From Gracilaria domingensis (lineage: Eukaryota; Rhodophyta; Florideophyceae; Gracilariales; Gracilariaceae), in the NCBI GenBank assembly GCA_022539475.1, contig VCMS01000019.1:62001-126000 (forward strand): 64,000 bases of DNA. Reading direction: 5' to 3'. Of this stretch, positions 10,800 through 21,929 are shown in pieces. How positions within the stretch are numbered: position 1 is the stretch's first letter; each line of letters opens with the position of its first letter. The notes under the pieces are model-generated. The model was not told the origin of the DNA. It made no database searches and saw only the letters and a program-made list of their open reading frames with translations. The translations under genes were made by a program, and so were the position numbers.

Positions 10800-13034
10800 A
10801 GTTACCAGGGGCGTCCTTAGGCGTGAATCGGATCACTTCGTAAAATTTCATCAACGTTCTGTCACGAAACTTTGTTACTCAACTACGAAGGTTCGTTTGT
10901 ACCAAAGGCACAAACTCGTCGGCTTGAACAGGTTGGAATCAAACATGCGGCAGTGAACATTGCTGCTATCGAGAACACTTCCTAGAGCATCGCTTTAGTT
11001 TTGTCTGAAGGCCTTACGGCATAGGACTTCTTTTATAGGAATAGGACTGGATTATACTGCTTCAGAACAGCAATATGATTTTATTACGTAGTTTTTACCT
11101 TCAGAAACTACGTCACCCCTTATCGAAACAAACGTCTCTCTCTCCCCCCTTTCTTACATGTATCTCCGTCAGCTTTCCAGGCCTTGATTGTGCCGTCAAG
11201 TGCATCCCCGACGTTCGACGACGAACTTTTCTGGCTAAACGTCTGCAACACGATTAGGCATCGGGATAAGTGTACTGAACACGACTTGTAACGCTTTTGG
11301 AACTCGTACAAAACGTAAAACTCAATACTGTTCCAATATCGAAGCTACACATATTGCTTCCATCAGGCTAGATTCCAGATTTGCTCAAGACTTTACAAAA
11401 AGGGCGGATTCACTCTTAGATAACTTTAGAAATAACGTACCCTGTGCCTCGTAATTGACGGCAGACGACCAGAAATGAAAGAAAGAGAGAGAAATATTCC
11501 GTAACGGCCTTGGCTGGCTGATCGGTTACCGAGGGGAGACTGTTTCTCAGAGCGAGCATCATGACGATCATCATCGCAGCGATGACCATAATGGTTGGGA
11601 AGGATAGAGAACTACGGTGAAGTCTTCGTTAGGCGTGCAATAGATGCAAAAAAGAAATGGATGCTCGAGCACGACATGGATGCAAATTTTCTTGAAGATG
11701 GTTGTTGAGTGATTAGCAACGGCGATCTCTTTCCTCGAGTGCTACTAGAAAAACAGCCAACGAATCAAATGCATACATTGCAGATAACAGAGAAGCTACT
11801 CATATCCGGCACCAAGGTAAAGAATGAAGAACTGCCGAATAGCATGCTGCAGAGAATGATTTCTACTGCTGAACGGCGCAATGCAGTTTTTGAAGGAATT
11901 GCTGAGTCTGGAGACGATATCTGTATGGACGAGACTGAAGAAATAGAAGTATGGTCTTTTAAATCTTGGCACATGTGTGCCGACAAGTATCAGGTTACAA
12001 TGTTCCCATGACGCTTGATCATGCTGATCTTAATCCAGTTAACGTCATCTGAAATTGCGATATCGGCATTGGCTTACATTGACTTTGGTGCAACACGCAT
12101 ATCATTCTTGACGCTCTCAACTCCGCAAATGTGTGATGAAACGGAAGTTGACTCTCAGATATGGTTCAGTTCGTGGACAGAATACGAGACTCTGGAATGA
12201 ACAGTCGAAGTGTAGATATTTGCCGGCTGTGCAAGCGATCTTATGGTACCACAATCTTAGCAGCTTTGCGGAAGAAATCAAGAAAGAATCAACTCGCACC
12301 GATCTTCGCCATTGTATTCGCGTTGTACGGAAAGGTCTTGGAAACCTAATCTAGCACGTGGTGAGCTTCAAGTCAGCAATACATGTCATGCGACTAGCGA
12401 AAGGTTTGAGCACTTGGGCAGAAAGAAAAGTATTCTGAATCGACCAATTATTGGTAGCGAAGTCTATGGTCTCGGTCAGACTATTTCGGTTTCTCAATGC
12501 AATATAAAGTACTTAAGCATGATGATCACGACATTGACTGAACGCTTGTAGACTGGCACTTGACGTGACACAAGAAGGCATAGTTTCAGGAAACTCTCAA
12601 CGCATAAACAAACCTCTTCCCGTCTGCTTGACATGATCAAGGGCGTATACCTAGCTCTCGACTGACCTAGAAGAGAATTCAGGAAAGGTAGTGGTCTAGG
12701 AGCTTCTCTTTCGCTGTCAGAAGAACTGCTCTCGCTATGTTCACAGGTAAGGAAGAGGCCTCATGATCTGCTCTCAACGGAGAGGGACTTGATCACGCCA
12801 GAGGCGCCAGCCGCCGGCGATCATGGTGACAGGGCGAGAAAGGCGTGCAGCGGAGCGCTACAAAAGGCTTGCGGGCCGTACGGCGCTGTTGGAGGAGGCA
12901 GGTGCATAGCGGCGGCTTTGAGCTGTCCGCACGGTAATATGCAGGCCTGGTAGCATGCGACAGCGCGCGAGCGCGGACGGACGGACGGACGAGGGAGACG
13001 CGCGCTGCGAGGCGCAGCCTGCTGCGGGGGTGCG
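10800..13034. other. Intergenic region with no recognisable gene
   Basis: About 2.2 kb of mixed composition. Open patches on the plus strand at about 11709-12011 and 12133-12354 give translations rich in polar residues. They begin at non-ATG codons or sit in different frames, and I recognise no family. A decayed gene or transposon fragment is possible but not supported. Confidence 0.4.
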
Positions 13035-13100
13035 GCGTGGGTAGGGGGCGTGGGTAGGGGGCGTGGGTAGGGGGCGTGGGCAGGGGGCGTGGGCGGGGGG
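13035..13100. repeat. G-rich 14-bp tandem repeat upstream of the cyclin gene
   Basis: Four consecutive units of GCGTGGGTAGGGGG (13035, 13049, 13063, and a variant at 13077 with T to C), followed by a G-rich partial unit. Each unit carries runs of three and five G, so the plus strand could fold as a G-quadruplex. It lies about 570 bases upstream of the cyclin ATG, in CpG-rich DNA. Confidence 0.85.
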
Positions 13101-13669
13101 GGGAGGGCGGCCACAGGCAGCGACGCTTGGAGATACGGCGCGGCGGCGCGGCGGCGCGGCGGCGGCGGTACGCGAGCGGCAGGTGCGGCGCGCAGCGCGC
13201 TTGCGTGGGCGATTGCGTGGCGGCCCACGACGCGGCGGTTGAATTTGTGGGGTGTTCGCGCTGGCGACTCGTTACAAGCGGCCGCGGCGCGCGGGCGAGA
13301 CAGCTGTGACGCTGACACACGCACGACGGGCGCGCGCGCGCCGCGCCGCCTGCGCGCCGCGGACGCCCGCCGCCGTGCGTTGCCGCGCCTTTACAAGTCG
13401 CGCCGCCGCGCGCCGCCGCGCGGAGCGCCCGCGCCCGCCGCGACCGCCGCCGCCCCGCCCGCCCCGCCCGCGGCTTGCCCGACGCGCCGCGCGCCGACCA
13501 CTGCGCGCACGCCACTCCATCGACCGCCCCCGCTGTTTGTCCGCGCCCTGCGCGTCCCCCTCCCCGCCGCCCCCGCCGCCCCCCCCCACCCCCGTCCCGC
13601 CCGTTCGCCCGTCGTCGCGCGCGCCGCTGCAGCGCCGCAGCTGCGCCGCTGCCGAGGCCGCGCCGCGCC

Positions 13670-14668
13670 ATGTCTTCCCTCATGTCGCAGCCGCTCCCGT
13701 CGCTGTTCCCGCCGCCCGTTACTGCGCTGCCGCGCGTCGACCAGCTGCTGCACGCTTCCCTACACCACGCTCGCGCCGCCGACCACGCCGTCCCGCACAC
13801 ACTGCCGCCCCCCCTGCAGCTCAGCCGCCCCTTGCTCCGCCCCGCCATTCACAAGCGCGCTGCCCGTCGTGCGATGCCTCCGCTCTCCTCCGCGCAGGCG
13901 CAGCTGCTCCCGGTCTATCGGCGGCGACAGAGGCGGAAACGCGACTGGATCACCATGGCGTTGGAGCAGGTCACGCCCGAGCAGGTCATGATGCCGGCCC
14001 CCGCCCCCCATTTGCGCGTACTGCTGCCGCAGTTTGAGCCGCCTTCGAGCTCGGCCGCCGACAACTACAACTCCATATACATTGTGCGCGCCATGTCGGA
14101 CGTGCTGCAGCGCACGTGCGATCGAAACGTCAACTGCACCCTGCAGCCCAATCCGCATATTGATGCGCGCACCACCAATATGTTCTACAGCTGCTCTATA
14201 GCACCCTTTTCGCTGTCGTGTTACGTCTTTCAGCTTGTCACTCGCCTCAAGCTTAGTCGAAGTGTCTATATTGTCGCCTTGGTCTTCCTGGATCGCGTGC
14301 GCCTGGTCGACCAACGCCTGTGTCTCATTCCCCTCAACGTGCATCGCGTGCTGGCCACGGCTCTGTGTCTGGCGGACAAGTTTCTGGAAGACGAATGCCA
14401 TCGCAACTCGTCGTTCTGTACCATTGCTGGCATCCCCTCTCTTTCCGAGCTCAATCTCATGGAGCAAGAATTTCTCAGGAGATTGCAATGGAACTGCTGG
14501 GTTTCTGTTGAAACCTTTGAAGAGTACGACACTGCCGTTTTTAGCGAGAACGCCAACGCCAACGTTATTGACGCCCAGGCAGCCGTCGCCTTGGAATCTG
14601 CCGCCTTTAGTGCCGCCCACACCCTGTCGAGGATGACCACTCCGCCCGAAACTACTTCCCATGTGTAA
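13670..14668 (+). CDS. Pho80/PCL-type (P/U-type) cyclin
   Basis: A 332-residue protein with a cyclin box in its C-terminal half. The segment FSLSCYVFQLVTRLKLSRSV is followed by VALVFLDRVR, LNVHRVLATALCLADKFLED and SELNLMEQEFLRRLQWN. This is the pattern of P-type/U-type cyclins (Pho80, Pcl, plant CYCU), which activate PHO85/CDK5-like kinases in phosphate signalling and cell-cycle entry. The N-terminal 130 residues are Pro/Ala/Arg-rich and may be disordered. Of the in-frame ATGs I took the first one in good context (GCCATGTC); a start at a later Met is possible. The cyclin box is certain; the physiological role is inferred only from family. Confidence 0.8.
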   Translation: MSSLMSQPLPSLFPPPVTALPRVDQLLHASLHHARAADHAVPHTLPPPLQLSRPLLRPAIHKRAARRAMPPLSSAQAQLLPVYRRRQRRKRDWITMALEQVTPEQVMMPAPAPHLRVLLPQFEPPSSSAADNYNSIYIVRAMSDVLQRTCDRNVNCTLQPNPHIDARTTNMFYSCSIAPFSLSCYVFQLVTRLKLSRSVYIVALVFLDRVRLVDQRLCLIPLNVHRVLATALCLADKFLEDECHRNSSFCTIAGIPSLSELNLMEQEFLRRLQWNCWVSVETFEEYDTAVFSENANANVIDAQAAVALESAAFSAAHTLSRMTTPPETTSHV

Positions 14669-15575
14669 CTTGTTAACTCTGTTTATCGCACTTTTTTTTG
14701 TTTTACCCCTCCTTTCTAGTTGATACACACTATGTAATCTACCCTCAAAATCGTACTACTTCTATCACATTTTTCCCACGGCTAGGCACTGCCCGCAGCG
14801 CCAACGAGCAACACAATCCATCGTCATGGTCAGTTGCGTAAGCTAGCGATCGTAAAGAAAAAAAAACAGCAAAATGCTTGTGCACCGCGGACGGTACGAT
14901 GAGCAACGGTTGCGCACCGGTATCTACAGTATAATCGTTTAATTGCAACATGCAAAGCTGCAAACTCGCTGACCTTCACAATGCCACCTACACCGATTTC
15001 GAGCGGTGCAACGGTTAATTCAGAGTGGCAGCCGTCTCTAATAGGCTACAATAGAACAAGTCTGCATCGCGTGTGGTGTAAGGGCGATCTGGCGGACTCC
15101 GCTTGGGCAGCGCAGATTTATCGCGCGCCTGATTGCTGCGCATCAGCCTGATGCGCAGCAAGGTTGCTTACGTTGCAGAATTAGACACGCACCACGACGG
15201 ACACTAAAATGCACGAAGAACAATGTTCTTCCGTGACTTGTTGAATGTTTCTTCCCAGATTCGGCCCATGTGCAATTGGGATCAATTCTGCCACTGGCGC
15301 ATGCGCGAAATATGTGTGCTCGGCTGAATTAAGTCAACATCGATTAGATTCGAGGTCAACTAAAACAACGCTTATGTTTTATCTACAGAAGCGGCCTTCC
15401 TGCACATTGCGCTGCGACCGAGGGAAGGCAGCAGAGTGACTGTTTGTGCACTTCATATGCAATGATCAACACAACCAAACCAGTGCTTGAACAACAGCCT
15501 ACAAAAAAAGGGGAAACGATTAGATACAATCCTAGATACAACTGCTATCTACAAAAGAAAATAGTAAACGAACAG
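14669..15575. other. Intergenic region between the cyclin and sulfotransferase genes
   Basis: About 0.9 kb containing the 3' flanks of the two convergent genes. It has a T-rich stretch (14691-14705) just after the cyclin stop and a perfect 29-bp palindrome (15133-15161). No coding region recognised. Confidence 0.5.
15133..15161. repeat. Perfect palindrome, two 14-bp arms around one base
   Basis: TTGCTGCGCATCAG at 15133-15146, a single C, then the exact reverse complement at 15148-15161. It sits in the intergenic region between two convergent genes. No neighbouring terminator-like T-run. Function unknown. Confidence 0.85.
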
Positions 15576-16673
15576 TTATTCCTTAGATTCATCGCCGCCC
15601 ATCTGTACCAAAGCCTCCCGTGCAGCATAACTTTCTTGTCGGCTCTTCTCCGTAATGTCCTCCTTCTTCAAGACAGCCTTTTCACAAAGAGAAAAGCTAC
15701 CAGAGTCCTCATCAAAGCAGCGATTCTGCATCAATCGATCCTTGATGATGTTGTACTGTTGCATGAGAACCTTGTGCACGAGTTCATTTCCACAGGTCTT
15801 GTGAGAAGTATCGATAGCCAGCAAAGCAGTCAACATCTTTCCAGATGTATCGGTGGTGCGCTCGTTGAAATGGCCGGTGAAATCAGGTCGAAGCCCCGTG
15901 ACGGCCTCCATCATGGCAGTGGATTCCTCGGGACGACTGAGATCGATTACGACCTCGTAGCGTTCAGCCACTCTCCTCATGGCGTCCTCATGAAGCCACT
16001 CGATGGGGCAGGCAGTGAGCGGAACATCAGCGCCGTGATAGCGGTACAAGGCATCGACTGGATACGATTCAAGGTGCTTCTTGTAGCGCTCGATTTCCTC
16101 CTCCATTTCCTTCTCGTCGGTAATGTCTGCGACCTTGCGATCTCTGTTTGCCTGCAAGTAAGCGGACAGAATAATGTTTTTGGGCTCTCTGGTGTTGGTG
16201 ACAAAGGTAACATTTCCGCCGCGCATACGGCTAACGAACTCGTATCTATCCTTGCTCATACGGGTATGGCAGCCATAAAAGTCAACGTCGCGTCGATTGA
16301 TGATGGTCTTGAGTCCCATCTCATTCCACTCAATCATATTGAAGCACTTTGCAGCCTTCAAGCCCTGGTCATCCAGCGCGCGTTTGACGGCAATACGCAC
16401 AGTGGTGGAGCCGGTCTTCGGTGGTCTGTTATAAAATACAAGACGCTTCTGCGTGGAGGAGCCCCCGACGGCGGTGACGACCGGGGCCGGTGGGGGCGGC
16501 AGGTCGGCACTGGCGCGGGCGTACTGTTCGATGAGACGCAGACGCGATTCGAGACGATTGACGTCGAGAGCGGGCCGCGACAGGGCGTAGAACAGCGATA
16601 TGCTGGACGTGATTGCGGCCAGGGCAACCAGAACAAGCATTCGCATTTCCTTCCTAGGACCCGATGCCTTCAT
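15576..16673 (-). CDS. Golgi-type membrane sulfotransferase (heparan/uronyl 2-O-sulfotransferase-like)
   Basis: A 365-residue type II membrane protein: a short basic N-tail, then one hydrophobic segment (MLVLVALAAITSSISLFYAL, residues 12-31), a stem, and a lumenal catalytic domain. The PAPS-binding loop is FYNRPPKTGSTTVR (about residues 80-93), as in 2-O-sulfotransferases that read NRVPKTGST. The 3'-phosphate-binding strand FVTNTREPKNIILSAY follows near residue 157. Such enzymes transfer sulfate from PAPS to hydroxyl groups of polysaccharides; in red algae the likely substrate would be cell-wall or mucilage sulfated galactan (inference). I start at the ATG at 16673 because the longer frame begins at GTG and adds only low-complexity residues before the membrane anchor. 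Divergent from fumarase. Confidence 0.82.
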   Translation of the reverse strand: MKASGPRKEMRMLVLVALAAITSSISLFYALSRPALDVNRLESRLRLIEQYARASADLPPPPAPVVTAVGGSSTQKRLVFYNRPPKTGSTTVRIAVKRALDDQGLKAAKCFNMIEWNEMGLKTIINRRDVDFYGCHTRMSKDRYEFVSRMRGGNVTFVTNTREPKNIILSAYLQANRDRKVADITDEKEMEEEIERYKKHLESYPVDALYRYHGADVPLTACPIEWLHEDAMRRVAERYEVVIDLSRPEESTAMMEAVTGLRPDFTGHFNERTTDTSGKMLTALLAIDTSHKTCGNELVHKVLMQQYNIIKDRLMQNRCFDEDSGSFSLCEKAVLKKEDITEKSRQESYAAREALVQMGGDESKE

Positions 16674-17481
16674 CTTTCGCGGAGAGTTGTTAGGGGAAGC
16701 CAGGGTGAACGACGAGAAAGCGGGGGGAGGGGGGGAAGGGTGAGGAGAAATGAGTAAGCAAGAAGCTCGGAACACGCTTCAGAGAGTGATGTGGTCGTTT
16801 AGCAGGTGCGTTTAGCAAGGTGGAGGGCGACGCAACCGCCGGCGTAGCCGCTTGCGGCGGCGGTATTTAACAGGCGAGACGCGAGTGATTCAACTTGACG
16901 GCGGGCAATGTGGCGGAGGTGGTGAGCATGCGCGAAATGACAGCGCGCGGCAGCAGCAAAGATCCTGTCGCGACGTGGCTGACAGTGCCGCTGCCGCCGC
17001 ATTCAGCGAATCACGCCAGCGCGCTCTCGTCAATTCAACCGGCCTGTAAACTAGGCAACGGCACAACAAGGACGCTTGGCGCTCACGTGTGCCGCTGTTG
17101 GTCGTGTAACTGCGCCGACGAGCGCGCGCCAGCAACAATGGCTTTGCAATCCAATCGCGGTTCGGGAATCGCTGTCCCGAGCGGCAGTTGCCCCATCGCG
17201 CACGGCTCATATCTTAGGCGGTGTCTAGATACCGACGGTAGCAAAGGTTCCGAGCGGTGCCCTTTCCTCTTCGCTTTTGCCGTCAAGTCGACAGACAGGT
17301 AACTATCTTGTCTCACAAGCTCGCGTCCACCCGCACCGTCACTTTGATCCGCGTCCAAGCCGCCGCCACAGCCAAGCTTCGAATTCCCCGGCAGCACATC
17401 ATACCCCAGTGGGTATTACCCACCGCCACTGTGCATCAATAACTTTGCATCAATTTTCACCTCAGCCCGCCCTGCTTCCGC
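16674..17481. promoter_or_regulatory. Divergent promoter region between sulfotransferase and fumarase
   Basis: About 800 bases between two divergent ATGs. On the minus strand, just upstream of the sulfotransferase ATG, there is a strong C/T tract (complement of the G/A run at 16718-16742). Near the fumarase end there is a GTGGGTA-T-TACCCAC palindrome at 17409-17423. No coding region supported. Confidence 0.45.
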
Positions 17482-18993
17482 ATGCAAATCGGAGCCTTTA
17501 CCATGCCAATCCCCCGCCCGGCCCCCGCTCCTGTTCTCCGTTTCTTCCGAACTCACCTGCACTCTCGACCCGTGCGGACGTTTCACACGTCGCTTGCAGC
17601 CATGTCACACCGTATTGAGACCGATACCTTTGGCAAGGTCAACGTGCCCTCCGATCGCTACTGGGGAGCTCAGACGCAACGATCCATTTCCAACTTTGAC
17701 ATCTGCCGGGATACCGATCGAATGCCGCTCCCAGTCATACACGCATTTGGAATTCTTAAACAGGCCACCGCCTTTGCGAATCGCAACTATGGACTCGATC
17801 AGTCCATCGCCACCGCCATTGAAACCGCCGCCGCTGACGTCGCTGCGGGAAAGCTGGATGATCACTTCCCGCTCGTTGTCTGGCAGACGGGCTCAGGAAC
17901 TCAGTCTAATATGAACGTCAACGAAGTTATTTCCAACAGAGCCATTGAACTTCTGGGAGGAGAACGCGGATCAAAAACGCCAGTCCATCCAAATGACCAC
18001 GTTAACAAGTCGCAGTCTTCAAACGATACATTTCCAACTGCCATGCACATTGCGCTGGCTCGCGAAATAAACAACCGTCTTATTCCATCGCTCACTTCGC
18101 TTGCCGACGCTTTCGATCAAAAGGCCGAACAATACAAACATGTCATCAAAATCGGACGCACCCACTGCATGGACGCCGTCCCTCTCACCTACGCTCAGGA
18201 ATTTTCTGCGTACGTTCGACAACTGCGACAGGCTGTTTCGCGCATTCGCACCTGCTTGCCGGACGTCTACGAGCTGGCAATAGGCGGAACTGCCGTTGGA
18301 ACTGGCCTAAACACTAGAGTCGGTTTTGCTGAAAAGGTTGCCGGCAAGGTGGCTGAACTAACTGGTTTGCCTTTCGTGTCCGCTGAGAATAAGTTTGAGG
18401 CTTTGGCTGCGCATGATGCTGTTGTTTTTACCAGCGGTGCTTTGAACACGGCTGCGACTTCCCTTATGAAGATAGCCAATGACATCAGATTGTTGGGATC
18501 CGGACCGCGCTGTGGACTGGGCGAGCTCATGTTACCTGAAAATGAACCGGGAAGCTCTATCATGCCTGGCAAGGTGAATCCAACGCAGTGCGAGGCGGTC
18601 ACAATGGCATGTGCACAAGTGATTGGCAATCACGTCGCAATCACAGTCGGTGGTACCAACGGCCACTTTGAGCTCAATGTATTCAAACCAATGATGATTC
18701 ATAACGTCCTTCACAGCGTTAGATTGCTCAGTGATTGCGCTACTTCGTTCGAAAAGAACTGTATTCAAGGACTGGAGGTGAATGAGAAGAGGGTTGCCCA
18801 GCTTCTGACTGAGAGCTTAATGTTGGTGACTGCGTTGAATCCTGTAATTGGATACGATAAAGCTGCGCAGATCGCTAAAAAAGCACATAAGGAAGGCAGT
18901 ACATTACGGGAAGCTGCGGTGTCTCTTGGTATTCTAACGCCTGAGAAGTTTGATGAGGTTGTCGTGCCCGCTAACATGATCGGTCCAAAGTGA
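17482..18993 (+). CDS. FUM: Fumarate hydratase, class II
   Basis: A 503-residue class II fumarase, converting fumarate and water to malate in the TCA cycle. The fumarase/aspartase signature [10 protein letters not shown] is at residue 357, with [19 protein letters not shown] and [20 protein letters not shown] upstream. The substrate-site Thr-His pair is T227/H228. The loop around it reads [10 protein letters not shown] rather than the usual TH(L/T)QDA.PLT, a small oddity. The first 40 residues are rich in Arg, Pro and hydroxylated residues without acidic residues, fitting a mitochondrial presequence. The second Met (residue 41) begins exactly where the mature domain starts ([11 protein letters not shown]), so a cytosolic form by downstream initiation is possible, as known in yeast. 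Succinyl-CoA ligase alpha, an adjacent pathway step, lies 17 kb away. Confidence 0.95.
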   Translation: MQIGAFTMPIPRPAPAPVLRFFRTHLHSRPVRTFHTSLAAMSHRIETDTFGKVNVPSDRYWGAQTQRSISNFDICRDTDRMPLPVIHAFGILKQATAFANRNYGLDQSIATAIETAAADVAAGKLDDHFPLVVWQTGSGTQSNMNVNEVISNRAIELLGGERGSKTPVHPNDHVNKSQSSNDTFPTAMHIALAREINNRLIPSLTSLADAFDQKAEQYKHVIKIGRTHCMDAVPLTYAQEFSAYVRQLRQAVSRIRTCLPDVYELAIGGTAVGTGLNTRVGFAEKVAGKVAELTGLPFVSAENKFEALAAHDAVVFTSGALNTAATSLMKIANDIRLLGSGPRCGLGELMLPENEPGSSIMPGKVNPTQCEAVTMACAQVIGNHVAITVGGTNGHFELNVFKPMMIHNVLHSVRLLSDCATSFEKNCIQGLEVNEKRVAQLLTESLMLVTALNPVIGYDKAAQIAKKAHKEGSTLREAAVSLGILTPEKFDEVVVPANMIGPK

Positions 18994-20051
18994 AATAAAA
19001 CATTCGCCTACTACATTCGCCTCTTTACTGCTCATGTTTCGGGACATGGTGCTCGTGGAAAAGATGCGGCGCTCTGTTTTCATAGCGAATATCATGCAAC
19101 GCTCTAGAGTCGCAGCAGCGATTTGCGCAGTATTCCACTTTCCAAGCGCGTGGCCGCTTTCTGGATCTCTAGCCGTGAACAGGAACACGCTCAAATTAAG
19201 AGCGAGTCAATCTCGTATGAAAATTACTCCTCGTCAGCCGGCTTCAGTCCAGGTCTCCACGGGATACGTCGATTCGGTTTACCCACAGTAACCTTGATTG
19301 TGACACAAACAAAATATATGTTAGATCTCTATCTTGGAGCACGGCAGACGGGCAAAAGCACAAAGCCGTTACTGCTTACCATCTTCTTTTCCGATAATAT
19401 TGCCACCGGAACTGAGAGGACAAAGATCAGTGCCAAAGTCATTGCAGTATTCGCACGCCATTTCTTCGGGTACGGCCACCAGCCACCGCCCGGAGACCAA
19501 ACTTCCTTCGGATATTGAAAACGCGGACCTTCTCCCATGGCTTATCGAACAGACTTTAGAATGTATGAAGCCTCTATTGAGCACTACCGTGCAATCGCGG
19601 CCACAACGTTAGTGATGATCGATTAAGCCCTGAAGGATTCTCCAGGCGGCTTGAAGTATTACCGCTGTGTTTCTTAGACGAGGAGGTACATAGATTCTTG
19701 AAGCGATCTGTGTGATAAAGGGTACAGGCATTCCAATTCGCGCGGACTAGCGCTGCAACCTCATTTTGCGGGGAGTCCTGTCGTCACGAGCGCGCCTTGA
19801 ATTTCGCTGATTTTTGCTTGGCAGAAATGAATATGAATTCCACATCACATCTCATAGCTATATCCAATACTACCCCAGAAATACACTCGTCTCTGTGCGA
19901 GGGCCCTCCCGTATAACAAGCACGAACGAAGGAGCCCGCCCGCAGTCATTGCGCTCAAATCCGGGAGACACGCAGGGGCAACGCATGAACGAGGAACTAG
20001 ACGCGAACCCAACTCTACCACAGCAAACAAGCCAGGTATACGATGTAGGAT
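18994..20051. other. Intergenic region with no recognisable gene
   Basis: About 1 kb between the fumarase stop and a LINE relic. Open frames are short. The stretch just before 20052 may contain further, unrecognisably decayed LINE sequence, since the relic begins in the middle of its RNase H domain. Confidence 0.4.
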
Positions 20052-20730
20052 TTGATAATGTTTCAAGTACTCGCGATGCTGGCCGCTCTGAAAGAGATTC
20101 CGCCGCAGGTTGAAGGAATTATAAGAATCCTCTCAGACTCTCAATCACTTATCCTCGCGTTGCAGGGGAGCTTGAGAAAGCAACCGCACCATGTCCGACA
20201 GCTAGCACATGCGCTACACGCGCAGAGCTCCCGTTGCACGCTGTATGTCGTCTGGATCCCCGGCCACTGCGGTGTTCCATGAAACGAACGCGTGGATTCC
20301 TTGACCAAATCGGGACTTAAACTGCAATTGAACCAGCAGACTGCCGTCAAAATCGACTTCTTAGACGCAAAGGCCCAGCTTGTGACCAGAGCGAAATCCA
20401 AGCCCTCTTCTTACGAACTGGCCCGAGCCGCCGAAAAACGAAGTCGGTATGCGAGAAACGGAGGTCACTTTGGCACAGTTCTATACGGGACATGTTCCAA
20501 CCCTACATCCCGTTGCTTCCTACCTTAACGGACGGATTGAACGGTGTATATGTGGCACAAACGTCAGACGAGGTGCGGAACATGTAGTCCTGCGCTGTCC
20601 GCTGACAAACGCTTCACGCCGAGAAACGCTACTTTCAATGGCTGAAAGGCAAAATCTTAGTCTCCCCGAGCTGATTAGACAATATCCACACAGAATGTTG
20701 GCCTTCTTAAAGAGAGAAAACTTCCTGTAG
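20052..20730 (+). mobile_element. LINE-type retrotransposon relic: RNase H domain and C-terminal zinc knuckle, frameshifted
   Basis: Reading from 20052 gives a partial RNase H domain (VLAMLAALKE, then RILSDSQSLILAL holding the second catalytic Asp, then VVWIPGHCGVP with the His). An in-frame stop follows where a Trp or Gly should be, then ERVDSLTKSG with the last Asp. After a frameshift near 20449, the frame continues EVTLAQFYTGHVPTLHP and ends with a Cys-Cys-His-Cys knuckle (CICG...EHVVLRCP) and LIRQYPHRMLAFLKRENFL. This is the 3' end of ORF2 of a non-LTR element; the reverse transcriptase is missing. A short GAA repeat follows at about 20779, possibly the element's tail. Inactive. Confidence 0.8.
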
Positions 20731-21929
20731 AAAGTTTTACTGCAACTTAGGAATTAGAGGTTGTTTTCCACATTAAAGAAGAAGAAGATATTGCTTCCTC
20801 TTCGCAGGATCTTGTTCGTTTTAGACATTTCTATTTTGTCATCGTAAAAGGTTCAACTTTGCATTTGACCGCTCATCCTACATGCAGCAATACTCAGCTC
20901 GTCTTTGTTTAATCTTATTCGCCATCTTAAAAGGTTGTATCTCTCCTGCCCAATATGCTGTTACGATTTGTTGGGCATTACGGGTTAGGATGCAGGACAA
21001 ACAGTTCTTCTTAAGCTCATCACATATTACATCGCTCACGTTTTGGGGCTAAAGGGCAAGAACTTGAAACAGTCACCGTACTTTTCTCTATTCCAAAAAA
21101 TGTTCTGGAGCTCATTTGTGTGCAGAGAAGAAAAGACAAACCCACAGACCGAAGTTTTGTTATGAAAGTGTGGCATTCTTTTTCAGAACTGGAGTGCGAC
21201 CTTAGCCAGGCCAACTTGGCCTCCGCTGTGAGGCAAACTGTTTAAAGCATTAATCTAATCTATCGTAGAGGATATCTCTATGCTCGTCAGAACGGGGCCG
21301 GAGCTGCAGTCCGGTGAACGAGGACAGAAAGAATAGGACAATTGATAAGCGAAGGAAATGGGTCACTTATCCGAAGACTTGCAAGAAGTAATGGTGAAAG
21401 AGCGAAGGAAAGAGATTCAACGATCAAATGTTATAGCTTTAACGGAGCTGTAGTTGACAAATGACTCTGTTGTTAACAAGACGAACGTTTAGCACAACGG
21501 GTTTTTCTTCGTGAACAGACGAATGCGGCTGCGGATCGTTAGCCCGTAGTCCAGTTATTTTCTTGAGTAAGAATTGGTATGGAACGATTTTTCGTTCTCA
21601 TTGTTTCAAAACTCGAGCACCAGTCACGCAACATGTGTCGCTGCCGTCTGCGGTACTCTCTCCGATCCAATCGGGTAACTCTTTCCTCAAACGAGTCAAG
21701 CTATAGATGTCTACAGGACTTTTCACGTGTGGATCCGTGTTCTTGTGAACAGAATTCTCGATCGACTTCGGACGTCTTGCAAACTTGGGCTGTCTCAACT
21801 GAGGGTTGAACCCTCTCCGCACGAGCAGAAGGGATAGCCCATACCTCTCCAAACATAATGTACACTCTTGGGAGCTCTTTGTTCAACACAACTATTCAAC
21901 TACACCCCTCACTTCTTGCGAAGCCAACC
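20731..21929. other. Intergenic region with no recognisable gene
   Basis: About 1.2 kb between the LINE relic and the 3' end of the next minus-strand gene. Only short open frames without family resemblance. Confidence 0.45.

Noticed and set aside
12793-13848. Minus-strand open frame of about 350 codons opposite the cyclin promoter
   Set aside because: Arg/Ala/Pro-rich low complexity in CpG-rich DNA with no family resemblance; it overlaps the cyclin start.
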